Notes: generated by a model from the sequence alone, not told the origin. Shown: positions 8,920 through 18,598, counted from the stretch's first letter. The stretch: DNA of 64,000 bases from Microbulbifer agarilyticus (GCF_001999945.1 NZ_CP019650.1:2666001-2730000), one strand, 5' to 3'. Program-made: numbers and translations.

Positions 8920-9708
8920 ATGATGAAAGCAATCAGTCCGACCGAAAAGCTGCTGGTCGAGGTGCGTGATCACTTTGCAGTCCTGACGATCAACAACCCG
9001 CCCGCCAACACCTGGGATAGGGAAAGCCTCGCGGGGCTCAAAACGATCATTCACCGTCTAGATAACATGCGCGACATCACGGCTCTCGTAATCCACGGTC
9101 AAGGAGAAAAGTTCTTCTCAGCCGGTGCGGACCTGAAGCAGTTTGCTTCCGGAGACAAGGTGACAGCTGCTGAAGTCGCGCGACTGTTCGGGGAGGCCTT
9201 TGAAGCACTGGCGCAATTTGAAGGGGTAGCGATTGCTGCGGTGAACGGCTATGCCATGGGCGGTGGACTCGAGTGCGCCCTCGCCTGTGACATTCGCATC
9301 TTCGAAGCACATGCCCAGGCAGCGCTGCCCGAAGCTAAGGTCGGGCTACTGCCCTGTGCCGGGGGTACCCAACGCCTGAGCTGGCTCGTCGGCGAAGGCT
9401 GGACCTCCCGTTTAATCCTGTGTGGCGAACGCATCAGTGCAGACACAGCAGAAAAAATAGGGCTCGCTCAGGAAATCGTCCCGAAAGGGCAGGCCCTGGA
9501 ACAGGCGATCTTGCTGGCAACGCAAGTCGTCCAGCAGAGTCCGGATGCGATCCGCAGCTGTAAAAGCTTGATGATACAAGCTCGCGAACATGCGATTTCA
9601 GCGGGTTTGAAATCCGAGCGCACGCATTTTGTCGACCTTATCGGCGAACAAAACCAGCTCGAAGGCACCAACGCGTTTCTCGAAAAGCGCAGTCCAGTCT
9701 GGCAATAG
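8920..9708 (+). CDS. Enoyl-CoA hydratase of valine degradation
   Basis: Crotonase-fold hydratase of 263 residues, expected to add water to methacrylyl-CoA giving 3-hydroxyisobutyryl-CoA. The oxyanion-hole motif (FFSAGADLKQF) and both catalytic glutamates are visible: Glu118 in GGGLECALACD and Glu138 in LPEAKVGLLP. AGGGAA lies just upstream of tandem ATGs at 8920 and 8923, either of which could be used; an upstream in-frame ATG at 8875 has no ribosome site. It sits third in the mms operon, between the acyl-CoA dehydrogenase and the hydrolase, matching the reaction order. Confidence 0.93.
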   Translation: MMKAISPTEKLLVEVRDHFAVLTINNPPANTWDRESLAGLKTIIHRLDNMRDITALVIHGQGEKFFSAGADLKQFASGDKVTAAEVARLFGEAFEALAQFEGVAIAAVNGYAMGGGLECALACDIRIFEAHAQAALPEAKVGLLPCAGGTQRLSWLVGEGWTSRLILCGERISADTAEKIGLAQEIVPKGQALEQAILLATQVVQQSPDAIRSCKSLMIQAREHAISAGLKSERTHFVDLIGEQNQLEGTNAFLEKRSPVWQ

Positions 9709-9745
9709 AACAAAAGCACGACCATAAACTACTCATGGAAGACGT

Positions 9746-10852
9746 ATGAACGAAGAGATCATCGCAGAGGTCCGGCCAGCTCAGGGCGGCGCTATTGGTA
9801 TCCTCACTCTGAATGCCAGCCAGAGGTTAAACAGCTTGTCACTGGACATGGTACGGGCACTGTCCAAACAACTGCGCGCGTGGCAAACAGACGACTCCAT
9901 TGCTGCGGTATTCCTGCAGGGCGCCGGTGAAAAAGCATTGTGTGCAGGGGGAGATGTACAAAAGCTCTACCGCTCAGCGGTGGCGGCAAACGGTGGGCCC
10001 AACACCTACGCAGAAACGTTCTTTCACGAAGAGTATCGCCTGGACTATTTGATCCACACGTTTGGCAAACCGGTCATTTGTTGGGGACATGGCATCGTCA
10101 TGGGCGGGGGACTCGGCCTGATGGCCGGTGCCAGCCATAAGATAGGCACCGAGCGCACACGTATTGCCATGCCGGAAATTACCATCGGCCTCTACCCTGA
10201 CGTTGGCGGCAGCTACTTTCTCAACCGCATGCCCCACCAAATCGGCCTGTTTCTGGGGCTCACGGCAACTTCGCTGAACCTCACCGATGCCCTGTTTGTC
10301 GGCCTCGTGGACTACACGGCGCCGTCACAGAAGCGCGAAGAAATACTCGCGCAATTGTGTAGCCAAGTTTGGCTCCCCGGTACAGAAGAGAAGATTAATC
10401 ATGCAATCGCGAGCGAGATCGTATCGGCCTACCAACTCGACACAATGCCCCCAGGCCAATTGCAACCTTATTGCCAGCAAATTGAGAGTGCCTGTAGTGA
10501 GGACACGCTCACCAATATAATCAACGCCATCTTGGATTTACCTGACGATGCTCCATGGCTGCAAAAAGCCAAGGCCGCACTCAGGGCCGGATCGCCACTG
10601 TCGGCGAGACTGATTCACGAACAACTGCAGCGCTGCGCAGACATGTCCCTCGCCGAGGTTTTCAGGGCAGAGTTGCTGCTCTCCACCCACGCGGTGCGTC
10701 AACCGGACCTTGCCGAGGGTGTACGAGCACTACTCATCGACAAAGACAACAAGCCCCGATGGCAATTCGACAGTATCGAGCAGATCCCACAAACACTGAT
10801 CGAAACCTGCTTCACACCACCCTGGGCAAGAAATCCCCTTTCAGATCTGTAA
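9746..10852 (+). CDS. 3-hydroxyisobutyryl-CoA hydrolase (HIBCH type)
   Basis: A 368-residue crotonase-superfamily thioesterase that hydrolyses 3-hydroxyisobutyryl-CoA to free 3-hydroxyisobutyrate. The length, the ALCAGGDVQKLY oxyanion segment and the pair Glu144/Asp152 in MPEITIGLYPDVGGSYFL distinguish it from ordinary enoyl-CoA hydratases and match the HIBCH family. A clear GGAAG ribosome site precedes the ATG. Fourth gene of the operon, directly upstream of mmsB, which uses its product. Confidence 0.94.
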   Translation: MNEEIIAEVRPAQGGAIGILTLNASQRLNSLSLDMVRALSKQLRAWQTDDSIAAVFLQGAGEKALCAGGDVQKLYRSAVAANGGPNTYAETFFHEEYRLDYLIHTFGKPVICWGHGIVMGGGLGLMAGASHKIGTERTRIAMPEITIGLYPDVGGSYFLNRMPHQIGLFLGLTATSLNLTDALFVGLVDYTAPSQKREEILAQLCSQVWLPGTEEKINHAIASEIVSAYQLDTMPPGQLQPYCQQIESACSEDTLTNIINAILDLPDDAPWLQKAKAALRAGSPLSARLIHEQLQRCADMSLAEVFRAELLLSTHAVRQPDLAEGVRALLIDKDNKPRWQFDSIEQIPQTLIETCFTPPWARNPLSDL

Positions 10853-10876
10853 CCGCATCCTCAAGAGGAAACAGCA

Positions 10877-11770
10877 ATGACGACGATCGCATTTATCGGA
10901 CTGGGTAATATGGGCGGCCCTATGGCAGCGAACCTTGTAGCAGCAGGGCACGACGTTCGAGTGTTTGACCTGTCAGATACCGCCATGCAATCCCTGGTTA
11001 AACTTGGCGCAAAGGCCGCAAAGAGCCCGTTCGACGCCGCTGAAAATGCCCAGGTAGTGATCTCCATGTTACCCGCGGGGCAACATGTGGCAGGCCTGTA
11101 TCTGGGCGACGACCGTGCAGCGGGACTGCTCGATACCATAAACACGGATTGCCTGGTATTGGATTGCTCAACCATCGATGTTGATACGGTCCGAAGGGTA
11201 CAACAGAAGGCCGGCGAACGCGGGCTACAGTTCCTCGATGCGCCCGTTTCCGGCGGTGTCGCTGCAGCTCAAGCTGGCACACTCACATTTATGTGCGGTG
11301 GCGAAAAAACCGGGTTCGAACAGGCAAAATCTGTTTTGTCTGCAATGGGTCAGAATATCTTCCATGCTGGTAGCCACGGCGCAGGACAAGTTGCCAAAAT
11401 GTGCAACAACATGTTGCTTGCCATTCATATGATTGGCACCAGCGAAGCGCTGAAGATGGGGGCAAATAGCGGGCTGGACCCAAGTATTCTCTCCGAGATT
11501 ATGCTGAAGAGTTCCGGGCGCAACTGGTCTCTGGAGCTGTACAACCCCTATCCGGGCGTCATGGATAGCCCGGCATCACGAGGCTACCAACCAGGCTTTA
11601 TGGTGGACCTTATGACCAAGGATCTGGGGCTTGCGATTGCCAACGCCAAGGAAACCAACAGCAAGGTTCCGCTGGGGCAGCACGCCGAGGCGCTCTATCG
11701 CGAAAAACAATTGGCAGGTGATGGCAAGAAAGATTTCTCCAGTATTCTGGAAATCCTAGAGCACGCCTGA
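10877..11770 (+). CDS. mmsB: 3-hydroxyisobutyrate dehydrogenase
   Basis: NAD+-dependent beta-hydroxyacid dehydrogenase, 297 residues, oxidising 3-hydroxyisobutyrate to methylmalonate semialdehyde, the substrate of MmsA. Motifs in order: dinucleotide-binding FIGLGNMGGPMAANL (residues 6-20), substrate-binding DAPVSGGVAAAQAGTL (121-135), and catalytic GAGQVAKMCNN with Lys174. AGAGGAAAC precedes the ATG. Last gene of the mms operon, convergent with the acyl-CoA dehydrogenase operon that opens the catabolic island. Confidence 0.96.
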   Translation: MTTIAFIGLGNMGGPMAANLVAAGHDVRVFDLSDTAMQSLVKLGAKAAKSPFDAAENAQVVISMLPAGQHVAGLYLGDDRAAGLLDTINTDCLVLDCSTIDVDTVRRVQQKAGERGLQFLDAPVSGGVAAAQAGTLTFMCGGEKTGFEQAKSVLSAMGQNIFHAGSHGAGQVAKMCNNMLLAIHMIGTSEALKMGANSGLDPSILSEIMLKSSGRNWSLELYNPYPGVMDSPASRGYQPGFMVDLMTKDLGLAIANAKETNSKVPLGQHAEALYREKQLAGDGKKDFSSILEILEHA

Positions 11771-11827
11771 TACCCCAAAAAGCATTTCAGGTAGTAAATA
11801 CGCAACTCAGTATGCTTCCAATGGATT

Positions 11828-11853
11828 AAAAAAAGGGCTCTTAATCGAGCCCT
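11828..11853 (-). terminator. Intrinsic terminator for the minus-strand SDR-ThuA-ACAD operon
   Basis: On the minus strand AGGGCTC and GAGCCCT form a 7-bp stem with a 6-base loop followed by seven T residues. The stem begins at the stop codon of the acyl-CoA dehydrogenase gene. A typical rho-independent terminator that also separates the island from mmsB. Confidence 0.85.
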
Positions 11854-13039
11854 ATAAACCCAACACAAATTTGGAAACAATGTTGCGCTGAACTTCCTGC
11901 GACCCGCCAAAAATGGAGGCGGCGCGATTGTTCAGGTATCTCGGGACGATAGAGCTGATATAGTCTGGCCGTTCGTCGCTGCCATCTTCGACAGGATCCA
12001 TTGCAATGCCCTGGTATCCGATCACTTCAACTGCCAGCTCATTAACCGCCTGCTCAATACGGGTATAGGTGAGCTTCATCACCGACGACTCCGGTCCCGG
12101 CGTCCCCCCACTACTGAGTGACGATAAAATACGCAGCTCGATTATTTCCAACGCCTTCAAATCAATATCTATTCTCGCCACTTTACGCCCAATCGACCCG
12201 GAACGATCGAACCCCGGGGTAGACTTTTGCACATCGGCAATGAGGCCTTTCAGCTGATTCAGCTCGTGGCGAATTCGGTCACCACTGAAACCACCGCCCC
12301 GCTCAAACTCAAGAAGATATTTGGCATAAGTCCACCCCTTGTTTTCCTCGCCAATGCGGTTGGACTGCGGAACCCGTACATTATCGAAGAAGACCTGGTT
12401 CACCTCATGGTCACCCGCCATGGTGATAATCGGGTCAACGGTAATTCCGGGGGTGCGCATATCCACCAGCAGGAAGCTGATACCGTGCTGAGGCTTGCAT
12501 TGACTATCGGTACGAACCAGACAAAAAATATGATCCGCAAGGTGCGCATGTGTTGTCCAGATCTTGGAGCCGTTCAGGAGGTAATCGTCGCCATCGGCCT
12601 CAGCCTTCAGCTTCAGACTGGCCAGATCAGACCCAGCACCCGGTTCGGAGTACCCCTGGCACCAGTAGTGTTCACCGTTCAGCATCTTGGGCAGGTATTC
12701 CGCCTTTTGCGCCTCCGAGCCAAATGCCATGATGACAGGCGCGAGCATGAGTAGGCCAAGAGGAATCAGCATCGGTGCACCTGCGTGGTAGCACTCTTTA
12801 CTAAAGAGGTACTTCTGGGTCGCCGTCCACCCGGTGCCACCATGCTCTACCGGCCATTGCGGTACCGCCCAGCCTTTTTCTGCCAGAATCCCCTGCCACT
12901 CCAGTGCAATGTCCTTGTCTACGAAAACACCACTACCATTGCGCGTCGCTTCGACAATGTGTGCCGGCAAATTTTCCTGCAAAAATGCACGTACTTCCTG
13001 CTGAAATACCAGCTCTTCCTGGCTAAACGATAGGTCCAT
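11852..13039 (-). CDS. Acyl-CoA dehydrogenase, large-subunit type
   Basis: FAD-dependent acyl-CoA dehydrogenase, 395 residues from the ATG at 13039 (AGGGA nine bases upstream; a GTG at 13045 is possible). CQGYSEPGAGSDLASL and NGSKIWTTHA are the FAD/substrate motifs. At the C terminus the usual YEGT glutamate is missing (IFGGSQEVQRNIV), but LLEFERGGG places Glu246 where isovaleryl- and long-chain acyl-CoA dehydrogenases carry their base on helix G. This pattern is typical of pimeloyl-CoA dehydrogenase large subunits and steroid-type FadE proteins that pair with a degenerate small subunit. A small-subunit-like partner lies at 57193-58308. Last gene of a three-gene operon. Confidence 0.9.
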   Translation of the reverse strand: MDLSFSQEELVFQQEVRAFLQENLPAHIVEATRNGSGVFVDKDIALEWQGILAEKGWAVPQWPVEHGGTGWTATQKYLFSKECYHAGAPMLIPLGLLMLAPVIMAFGSEAQKAEYLPKMLNGEHYWCQGYSEPGAGSDLASLKLKAEADGDDYLLNGSKIWTTHAHLADHIFCLVRTDSQCKPQHGISFLLVDMRTPGITVDPIITMAGDHEVNQVFFDNVRVPQSNRIGEENKGWTYAKYLLEFERGGGFSGDRIRHELNQLKGLIADVQKSTPGFDRSGSIGRKVARIDIDLKALEIIELRILSSLSSGGTPGPESSVMKLTYTRIEQAVNELAVEVIGYQGIAMDPVEDGSDERPDYISSIVPRYLNNRAASIFGGSQEVQRNIVSKFVLGL

Positions 13040-13100
13040 ACTCACCGTTCCCTATGATTGATTCTCTAACGGCCCACTCTGATCTGTCTGCGAGCAACAT

Positions 13101-13868
13101 CTACTGTGAAATAGGATCCATCGCCCAACAGATACCTCTACGAAGCAGTTCATAGAACTCTTCGGTTCGCCAGGCGCCCTCCTCGGGTTCAGGATACTCC
13201 TCAATCGCCGGCTGCATATCGTATTTGCCACGGCAATGGCCTAGCGTGAGATACAAAACCTGTCCCTCGCCGTAGGGGTGGATATAGAGTACCGGCTGTA
13301 TATCATCCTCTTTCACCCAGTCGTTGCTAGTGAAATTTTCAACCGGGTCATTCCAGTGGGTATGCAGTAAAGTCTGGTATTCGCCGTGAAATTTACTCAG
13401 GTACAGTTCGTCATCGACCTTGAATGATGGAATGCCCTTCACCAGGGGGTGTTCAGGCTCCGTAGCCTTCACCTCATATTCGTGAATCGGCGGGTGCGCC
13501 ATAAACTGGCTGCCGAGCATTTGCATAAAGGGAACATTGTCTTCCGGGCAATCGACAGTGAAATCACCATCGTTCACGAGAAAACGGAGAATCGAGTTGG
13601 TACCGTGCAACGCGAACCATTTTTTCCCCGAGCGGACGTACTCACATAAGCGTGTGGTTTGCTCTGGAGTCGGGATCACATCACAGGTGTAGGTAATGAT
13701 GAAATCAGATTCGCAGATTGCATCAATATCACTGTAATCAGCGCCCACCTTGACCTTGACTCTGGGCTGCTCTGCAAGCAGCTTCAATAATTCAACGCGC
13801 GCGTGGTCAATATTGTGGTATTTACCACCGGCAACGAGATAGACATCAATACGATCACTTTTACCCAT
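13101..13868 (-). CDS. ThuA-domain protein
   Basis: A 255-residue soluble protein of the ThuA-like class I glutamine-amidotransferase-fold family (first known from trehalose utilisation). Recognisable stretches are GGKYHNIDHAR near the N terminus, SGKKWFALHGTN in the middle, DELYLSKFHGE and VLYLTLGHCRGKYD towards the end; glutamine amidotransferase catalysis itself is not expected. ThuA proteins are usually in sugar pathways, yet here the gene lies between an SDR and an acyl-CoA dehydrogenase with good ribosome sites all through, so a role in the same acyl catabolic route is inferred. The reaction is unknown. Confidence 0.8.
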   Translation of the reverse strand: MGKSDRIDVYLVAGGKYHNIDHARVELLKLLAEQPRVKVKVGADYSDIDAICESDFIITYTCDVIPTPEQTTRLCEYVRSGKKWFALHGTNSILRFLVNDGDFTVDCPEDNVPFMQMLGSQFMAHPPIHEYEVKATEPEHPLVKGIPSFKVDDELYLSKFHGEYQTLLHTHWNDPVENFTSNDWVKEDDIQPVLYIHPYGEGQVLYLTLGHCRGKYDMQPAIEEYPEPEEGAWRTEEFYELLRRGICWAMDPISQ

Positions 13869-13948
13869 AGCGCCCTCCGGTCATTCGCGAAGAAAGTAAC
13901 GGGACGCAATCGTCCTTGCGCCCCGTGTGACACAGCCACTGCTTCAGA

Positions 13949-14710
13949 TTACAGCTGTACCCGTTTGGTAAAGCCGCCATCAGCTACCAGATTTACACCG
14001 GTGATGAGACTCGCTGCCGGACTTGCCAGGAAAGTCACCGCATTGGCAATCTCCTCAGGACTGCCCATACGACCCTGTGGAATTTGCGCCAGAGTTCCTT
14101 CATACAGGTCCGTCATATTTTCTTTGATGAAATCCCAGGCTCCCCCCTCGACAAATACAGGACCGGGGGACACACAATTCACGCGTACACCCTGCTCTGC
14201 AACGGCTTGGCTCAATTGCTTACCGTAAATTACCAGAGCCCCCTTCAGCGCGTTATAGGGCTGCGGCCCCATAAAGGTCTCGACACCGGCGGTACTCGCG
14301 ATAATTACGATAGAAGCTGCTTTGGAATGCTCGAGGAAAGGCATCGCCGCTTCTACGCCACGGGTTGTACCAAGGACATCGACATTCAGATTATTGATCC
14401 AGCCCTCATCCCCCATGTTGCCGCCGCCAGCACTTACATTGGGTACGAAGATATCGATACCGCCGAGCTCATCCCCAGCACTCGCCACCCATGACTGATA
14501 GGCATCTTTGTCAGCAACATCCACCACCGCACCGATGACTTTGACACCCTTTCCACTCAGTGCCTTTACCGCCGTATCAACTTCTTCTTGATTTCTGGAG
14601 CATATGGCGAGGTCAACACCTTCGTTGGCCAATTGTTCTGCTATCGCACGCCCGATACCGCGGGTTGCACCTGTAATGACTGCCTTTTTTCCGGAAAGCC
14701 CGAGATCCAT
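13949..14710 (-). CDS. SDR-family oxidoreductase
   Basis: Classical short-chain dehydrogenase/reductase, 253 residues. The N-terminal TGATRGIG (residues 13-20) binds the nucleotide, and the catalytic triad is Ser139, Tyr152 and Lys156 (YNALK). The Ser-Arg-Asn end of the second strand (CSRN, 38-40) suggests NADP(H). A strong AGGAG precedes the ATG. First gene of a minus-strand operon with the ThuA gene and the acyl-CoA dehydrogenase, controlled by the palindromic site at 14825-14846. Substrate unknown; dehydrogenation of a hydroxyacyl intermediate is plausible. Confidence 0.92.
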   Translation of the reverse strand: MDLGLSGKKAVITGATRGIGRAIAEQLANEGVDLAICSRNQEEVDTAVKALSGKGVKVIGAVVDVADKDAYQSWVASAGDELGGIDIFVPNVSAGGGNMGDEGWINNLNVDVLGTTRGVEAAMPFLEHSKAASIVIIASTAGVETFMGPQPYNALKGALVIYGKQLSQAVAEQGVRVNCVSPGPVFVEGGAWDFIKENMTDLYEGTLAQIPQGRMGSPEEIANAVTFLASPAASLITGVNLVADGGFTKRVQL

Positions 14711-14824
14711 AACAATCTCCTAGTGTGTTGGTAGCTGCCCGGTTAGATAGGGAGTCCTTACCGGGGCAGTGTTGTTGGTTATTTAGCGACCATCTAACAG
14801 CAGGGTAACAAACCTGAAAATTAA

Positions 14825-14846
14825 AAACAATCAGTGTTGACTGTTT
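14825..14846. promoter_or_regulatory. Island operator A (between SDR operon and alcohol dehydrogenase)
   Basis: AAACAATCA, spacer GTGT, TGACTGTTT: a near-perfect 22-bp inverted repeat. For the plus-strand gene it contains a -35-like TTGACT (14837-14842) placed 17 bases before TAGGCT at 14860-14865, so a bound repressor would block RNA polymerase. One of nine related sites in the island. Confidence 0.75.
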
Positions 14847-14978
14847 GTTTTTGCTTGGATAGGCTGTCTGTAAGAATTGAGATTCAGGCGCTCTACCAGT
14901 GATGGCAGTGATCGAAAGGCGCTTTGCATCTCCCTGTCAGCCGTACATAACAGCCACGTAAACCATTGGGATACCACT

Positions 14979-16016
14979 ATGAAAGCAGCGGTGTTTAAAG
15001 AGGTTGGCCAGCCATTGAGCGTTGAAACCGTTGAGGATCCAACGCCCTCCTCCGGCGAACTGGTTATGAAGGTCGCTTACTGCGGCGTTTGTGGCACAGA
15101 TCTCCACGCCACCCGCGAAGGCTTGACCACAGCCTGCTGCGGACAAATCCTCGGGCATGAGTTTGTCGGTGAGATTGCCGAGGTAGGTAAACACGCTGAG
15201 GGTAATTGGGCGGTTGGCGACCGGGTTTGCTCAATACCGTTTATCGGTTGTGGGAAGTGTGCAGCCTGTGCAACCGGGCAATTCTTCCAGTGCGAGGAAA
15301 AGAAGATATCTGGCGTAAATGATCAGGGCGGCTTTGCCGAATATGTCACCGCTGGCGCACGCGAAACCATCCTCATCCCAGACAGTCTGGACCTCAAAAC
15401 CGCAGCCCTGATTGAGCCGCTGGCTGTCGGGCTGCACGCAGTACGTGTCGCCAATCTAAAAGCCGGCGACCGAGTACTGATCACCGGCGCAGGCCCCATT
15501 GGGCTCACGGTCGCGCTTTGGGCCAAATTCTTTGGGGCTCGGGACGTTGTTGTCAGTGAGCTTGCCGAGTCCCGTGCAGAACTGGCTAAGAAGATGGGAG
15601 CCAATCACGTGGTTCAACCGGACGTCAGTGCCGGTGCCATGGGGCTGCTCGAGCAATTTAGTGACCTTACTGGTTCAGCACCGGACATCATTTTTGAATG
15701 CGTCGGCGCTCCCGGCCTGCTGCAGCAGTGTATGGAAATTGCCCCTTATGGCGGCAAGATTGTACCGGTGGGGGTATGTGAGCAACCGGACAACATCATG
15801 CCCTTCCTGGGCCTGGTCAAAGAACTCAACCTGCAATTCGCCATCGCCTACACCAAGGACGACTTTGAGACATCAATCGCCATGCTCGCAGAACGACGCA
15901 TTGATATCGAGCCAATGATTACCGATGTGGTGAGTCTCGATGACTTACCCGGTGTTTTTGAGGCGCTGAGAACGCCAACGCACCAATGCAAGGTGCTTAC
16001 GCAAATCAGCCAGTAG
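14979..16016 (+). CDS. Zinc-dependent alcohol dehydrogenase (threonine/sorbitol dehydrogenase-like MDR)
   Basis: Medium-chain dehydrogenase of 345 residues from the ATG at 14979 (the frame is open upstream, but GGGA just before this ATG and family length favour it). Catalytic zinc ligands Cys38 (VCGTD), His60 and Glu61 (GHEF) and structural zinc cysteines 91, 94, 97 and 105 are visible, with the NAD-binding GAGPIG in mid-protein. It should oxidise a secondary or primary alcohol; the substrate is unknown. Divergent from the SDR operon and sharing operator A, so it is probably induced together with the island. A strong terminator follows. Confidence 0.93.
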   Translation: MKAAVFKEVGQPLSVETVEDPTPSSGELVMKVAYCGVCGTDLHATREGLTTACCGQILGHEFVGEIAEVGKHAEGNWAVGDRVCSIPFIGCGKCAACATGQFFQCEEKKISGVNDQGGFAEYVTAGARETILIPDSLDLKTAALIEPLAVGLHAVRVANLKAGDRVLITGAGPIGLTVALWAKFFGARDVVVSELAESRAELAKKMGANHVVQPDVSAGAMGLLEQFSDLTGSAPDIIFECVGAPGLLQQCMEIAPYGGKIVPVGVCEQPDNIMPFLGLVKELNLQFAIAYTKDDFETSIAMLAERRIDIEPMITDVVSLDDLPGVFEALRTPTHQCKVLTQISQ

Positions 16017-16064
16017 CCTTACGGACTTTATCGCACCCCTGAATGCCTCGAGGAGGCCAGGTTT

Positions 16065-16091
16065 GGGCCCACACATGTGGGCCCTTTTTTT
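16065..16091 (+). terminator. Intrinsic terminator after the alcohol dehydrogenase
   Basis: GGGCCCAC and GTGGGCCC form an 8-bp stem with a 4-base loop (ACAT), followed by seven T residues at 16085-16091. Convergent with the end of the F420 operon. Confidence 0.9.
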
Positions 16092-16123
16092 GTTGCTTTG
16101 TGTGGCATTGCGCAACTAAGCAA

Positions 16124-18598
16124 CTAAGTGGTTGCTATCAGTTCTTCCTGCACGCGCGCACTGGAACGTACCAATGCCCGCTTCGGCCCACAACTCCGTT
16201 TTCTGGTGCTTACTGGAGTATTAACAACTTCCCGGAGAGGCACTGCAACAAACGAAGCACGCACCCGCTCTGTAGGCACCTCACCGTATGCGGTGGTACG
16301 TTGCTCTGGTGCTCGCCCCATACGTTGAATCAGCGCTTCCATACAGGTGGGTGTCTTTTCCTGCCCGTGCGCCGCCCCGGCAGAACGGGTAATGGTTTCG
16401 TTCATCAGGGTTCCCCCCAAATCATTGGCACCACTATTGAGGCAAGCGGCAATCCCCGCCTCGCCCATTTTTACCCAAGACGTCTGAATATTGACGATGG
16501 AACCGTGCAAGGCCAGCCGGGCAACCGCATGCATCAGCAGGGTTTCCCTGAACGTCGGTCCCATCCTTGCCCTTCCCTTCAGATAAATCGGCGATTCCTG
16601 GGCCACAAACGGCAGGGGAACAAATTCAGTAAAACCGCCGGTACGCGACTGAACATCACGCACACGCAACAGGTGACGAGCCCAGTGAATCGGGCGGTCA
16701 ACATGACCAAACATAATTGTGGCGGTGGTCCGGAGCCCCACTTCGTGGGCTGTTTCAATCACTTCAAGCCATTCGCTGGTGTTCAATTTGTCCGCACAAA
16801 TTATCTGGCGCACTTCATCGTCCAACACTTCCGCCGCAGTGCCTGGCAGACTACTTAAACCCGCACCCTTTAACGCCTGTAGAAACTCCCGTACAGGAAC
16901 CCCCACGGTCTTCGCACCTTGCCATACCTCAAGTGGGGAGAATGCATGGACATGCATACCCGGTGTCGCTGACTTAATCGCCTTCAGAATAGCCAGATAG
17001 GTTTCACCGGTATAATCCGGGTGAATACCGCCCTGCATACATACCTCGGTCGCCCCGCGCTCCCACGCCTCTGTAGATCTCCGCTGGATTTCTTCCAGCG
17101 ATAAGTCATAGGGAAGACCACGTAAGTTCTCACTCAATTTTCCTTTGGAAAACGCGCAAAACTGACACTTGAAATAGCAGATGTTGGTGTAGTTAATATT
17201 TCGGTTCACCACATACCGAACCGTATCACCGTTCACCGCTTGGCGCAGACGGTTTGCCTCCGCGCAAACAAAAGACACTTCTGGCCCCCGCGCCAAAAAT
17301 AACCGCTCTACTTCTCGCTCTGACAGAGTCTCACCACGACACGCCTTGGCCACGATCGATTTTAGTGTTTCGCTCACACACTGGTCGTCGCTCACATCGC
17401 TCAGGGCACGCAACGCAGTCGCAGGGGCACCCGTACTCTGCCCAGAGACCCAGTCATCAGTTCGAGGGTAACCGTCACTGTCCAGCATCTTCAAAATTGG
17501 CTGCTGTAGTGCCGCGTCCAACCATTCTGGCCCCGCGAGCGCATATTCTGGATAGATGGTAAGACGCTGCTGAAGAAACTTGCCACAGAGTGCTGACTCG
17601 CGTGCCAGTTTCTCCACGTGCGGCCACGGTGCCTCGGGATTGACGAAATCCGGGGTAACAGGAGAAACACCACCCCAATCGTTGATTCCTGCATCAATCA
17701 ATCTGGGCAACACACCAGGACTTAGATTTGGCGGAGCCTGAATACTCATCTCCGCGCCAAATATGATCCTTGCCACGGCAATGGTCCACACCAGATCCTC
17801 GAGATCTGGCTCCGGCGCCTCGGCCATCTTGGTGCCCGGTTTCGCACGGAAATTCTGAATAATCACTTCCTGAATATGGCCATAGCGTGCATGCACTTCG
17901 CGTATCGCCAGTAACGACTCGATCCGCTCCCGCCGAGTTTCACCAATCCCAATCAGGATGCCGGTGGTAAAAGGTACCTTGGCCTCACCTGCGAGACGCA
18001 ACGTTTCCAGGCGGCGTTCAGGTTGCTTGTCGGGAGAGCCATAATGCGGCATGCCCTTTTCACACAATCGCGAGGATACCGACTCCAACATAATGCCCAT
18101 GGAAGCAGACACCGGGCGCAACATCTCGATTTCAGCACGATCCATACACCCCGCATTGATATGCGGTAATACTCCGGTATGTTCGATAACCTGCCCCGCC
18201 ACATGCGCGACATATTCCAGCGTGGACTTGAAGCCCATTTCCTCCAAAGTCCGTTGCGCCACACTGTAACGATCTTCCGGACGCTCTCCGAGTGTAAACA
18301 AAGCTTCTCGACAGCCCATTGCCTCCGCGTCACGAACGGACGCTAACACCTCACCAACCGACATATACGGAGAATCAATCTTGTTCGGTGTCTGGGCGAA
18401 AGTGCAGTAGTGACAGACATCACGACACAATTGCGTCAAAGGAATAAATACTTTGCGTGAATAAGTCACCAGATTGCGATAATGACTATCACGCAGCTTC
18501 CGCGCTTGCTGCATGAGCGCAGCAGTATCACTGTACTCGGCAAGTGCGAGCGCCTGCTCATCTGAGGGTAAAGCCGCATCCGAATTGAAAGTCGCCAT
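16124..18598 (-). CDS. fbiC: FO synthase, CofG-CofH fusion (F420 chromophore)
   Basis: Two-domain radical SAM enzyme that makes FO (7,8-didemethyl-8-hydroxy-5-deazariboflavin) from 5-amino-6-ribitylaminouracil and tyrosine, the first committed step of coenzyme F420 synthesis. The N-terminal CofG-type domain has CRDVCHYC (Cys58, Cys62, Cys65) and the C-terminal CofH-type domain has CYFKCQFC (Cys474, Cys478, Cys481), each a CxxxCxxC cluster site. At 824 residues it is close to actinobacterial FbiC, unlike the separate CofG and CofH of methanogens. The ATG at 18598 has AGGAG six bases upstream; an ATG at 18613 overlapping the cofC stop is less likely. Last gene of the F420 operon. Confidence 0.96.
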   Translation of the reverse strand: MATFNSDAALPSDEQALALAEYSDTAALMQQARKLRDSHYRNLVTYSRKVFIPLTQLCRDVCHYCTFAQTPNKIDSPYMSVGEVLASVRDAEAMGCREALFTLGERPEDRYSVAQRTLEEMGFKSTLEYVAHVAGQVIEHTGVLPHINAGCMDRAEIEMLRPVSASMGIMLESVSSRLCEKGMPHYGSPDKQPERRLETLRLAGEAKVPFTTGILIGIGETRRERIESLLAIREVHARYGHIQEVIIQNFRAKPGTKMAEAPEPDLEDLVWTIAVARIIFGAEMSIQAPPNLSPGVLPRLIDAGINDWGGVSPVTPDFVNPEAPWPHVEKLARESALCGKFLQQRLTIYPEYALAGPEWLDAALQQPILKMLDSDGYPRTDDWVSGQSTGAPATALRALSDVSDDQCVSETLKSIVAKACRGETLSEREVERLFLARGPEVSFVCAEANRLRQAVNGDTVRYVVNRNINYTNICYFKCQFCAFSKGKLSENLRGLPYDLSLEEIQRRSTEAWERGATEVCMQGGIHPDYTGETYLAILKAIKSATPGMHVHAFSPLEVWQGAKTVGVPVREFLQALKGAGLSSLPGTAAEVLDDEVRQIICADKLNTSEWLEVIETAHEVGLRTTATIMFGHVDRPIHWARHLLRVRDVQSRTGGFTEFVPLPFVAQESPIYLKGRARMGPTFRETLLMHAVARLALHGSIVNIQTSWVKMGEAGIAACLNSGANDLGGTLMNETITRSAGAAHGQEKTPTCMEALIQRMGRAPEQRTTAYGEVPTERVRASFVAVPLREVVNTPVSTRKRSCGPKRALVRSSARVQEELIATT

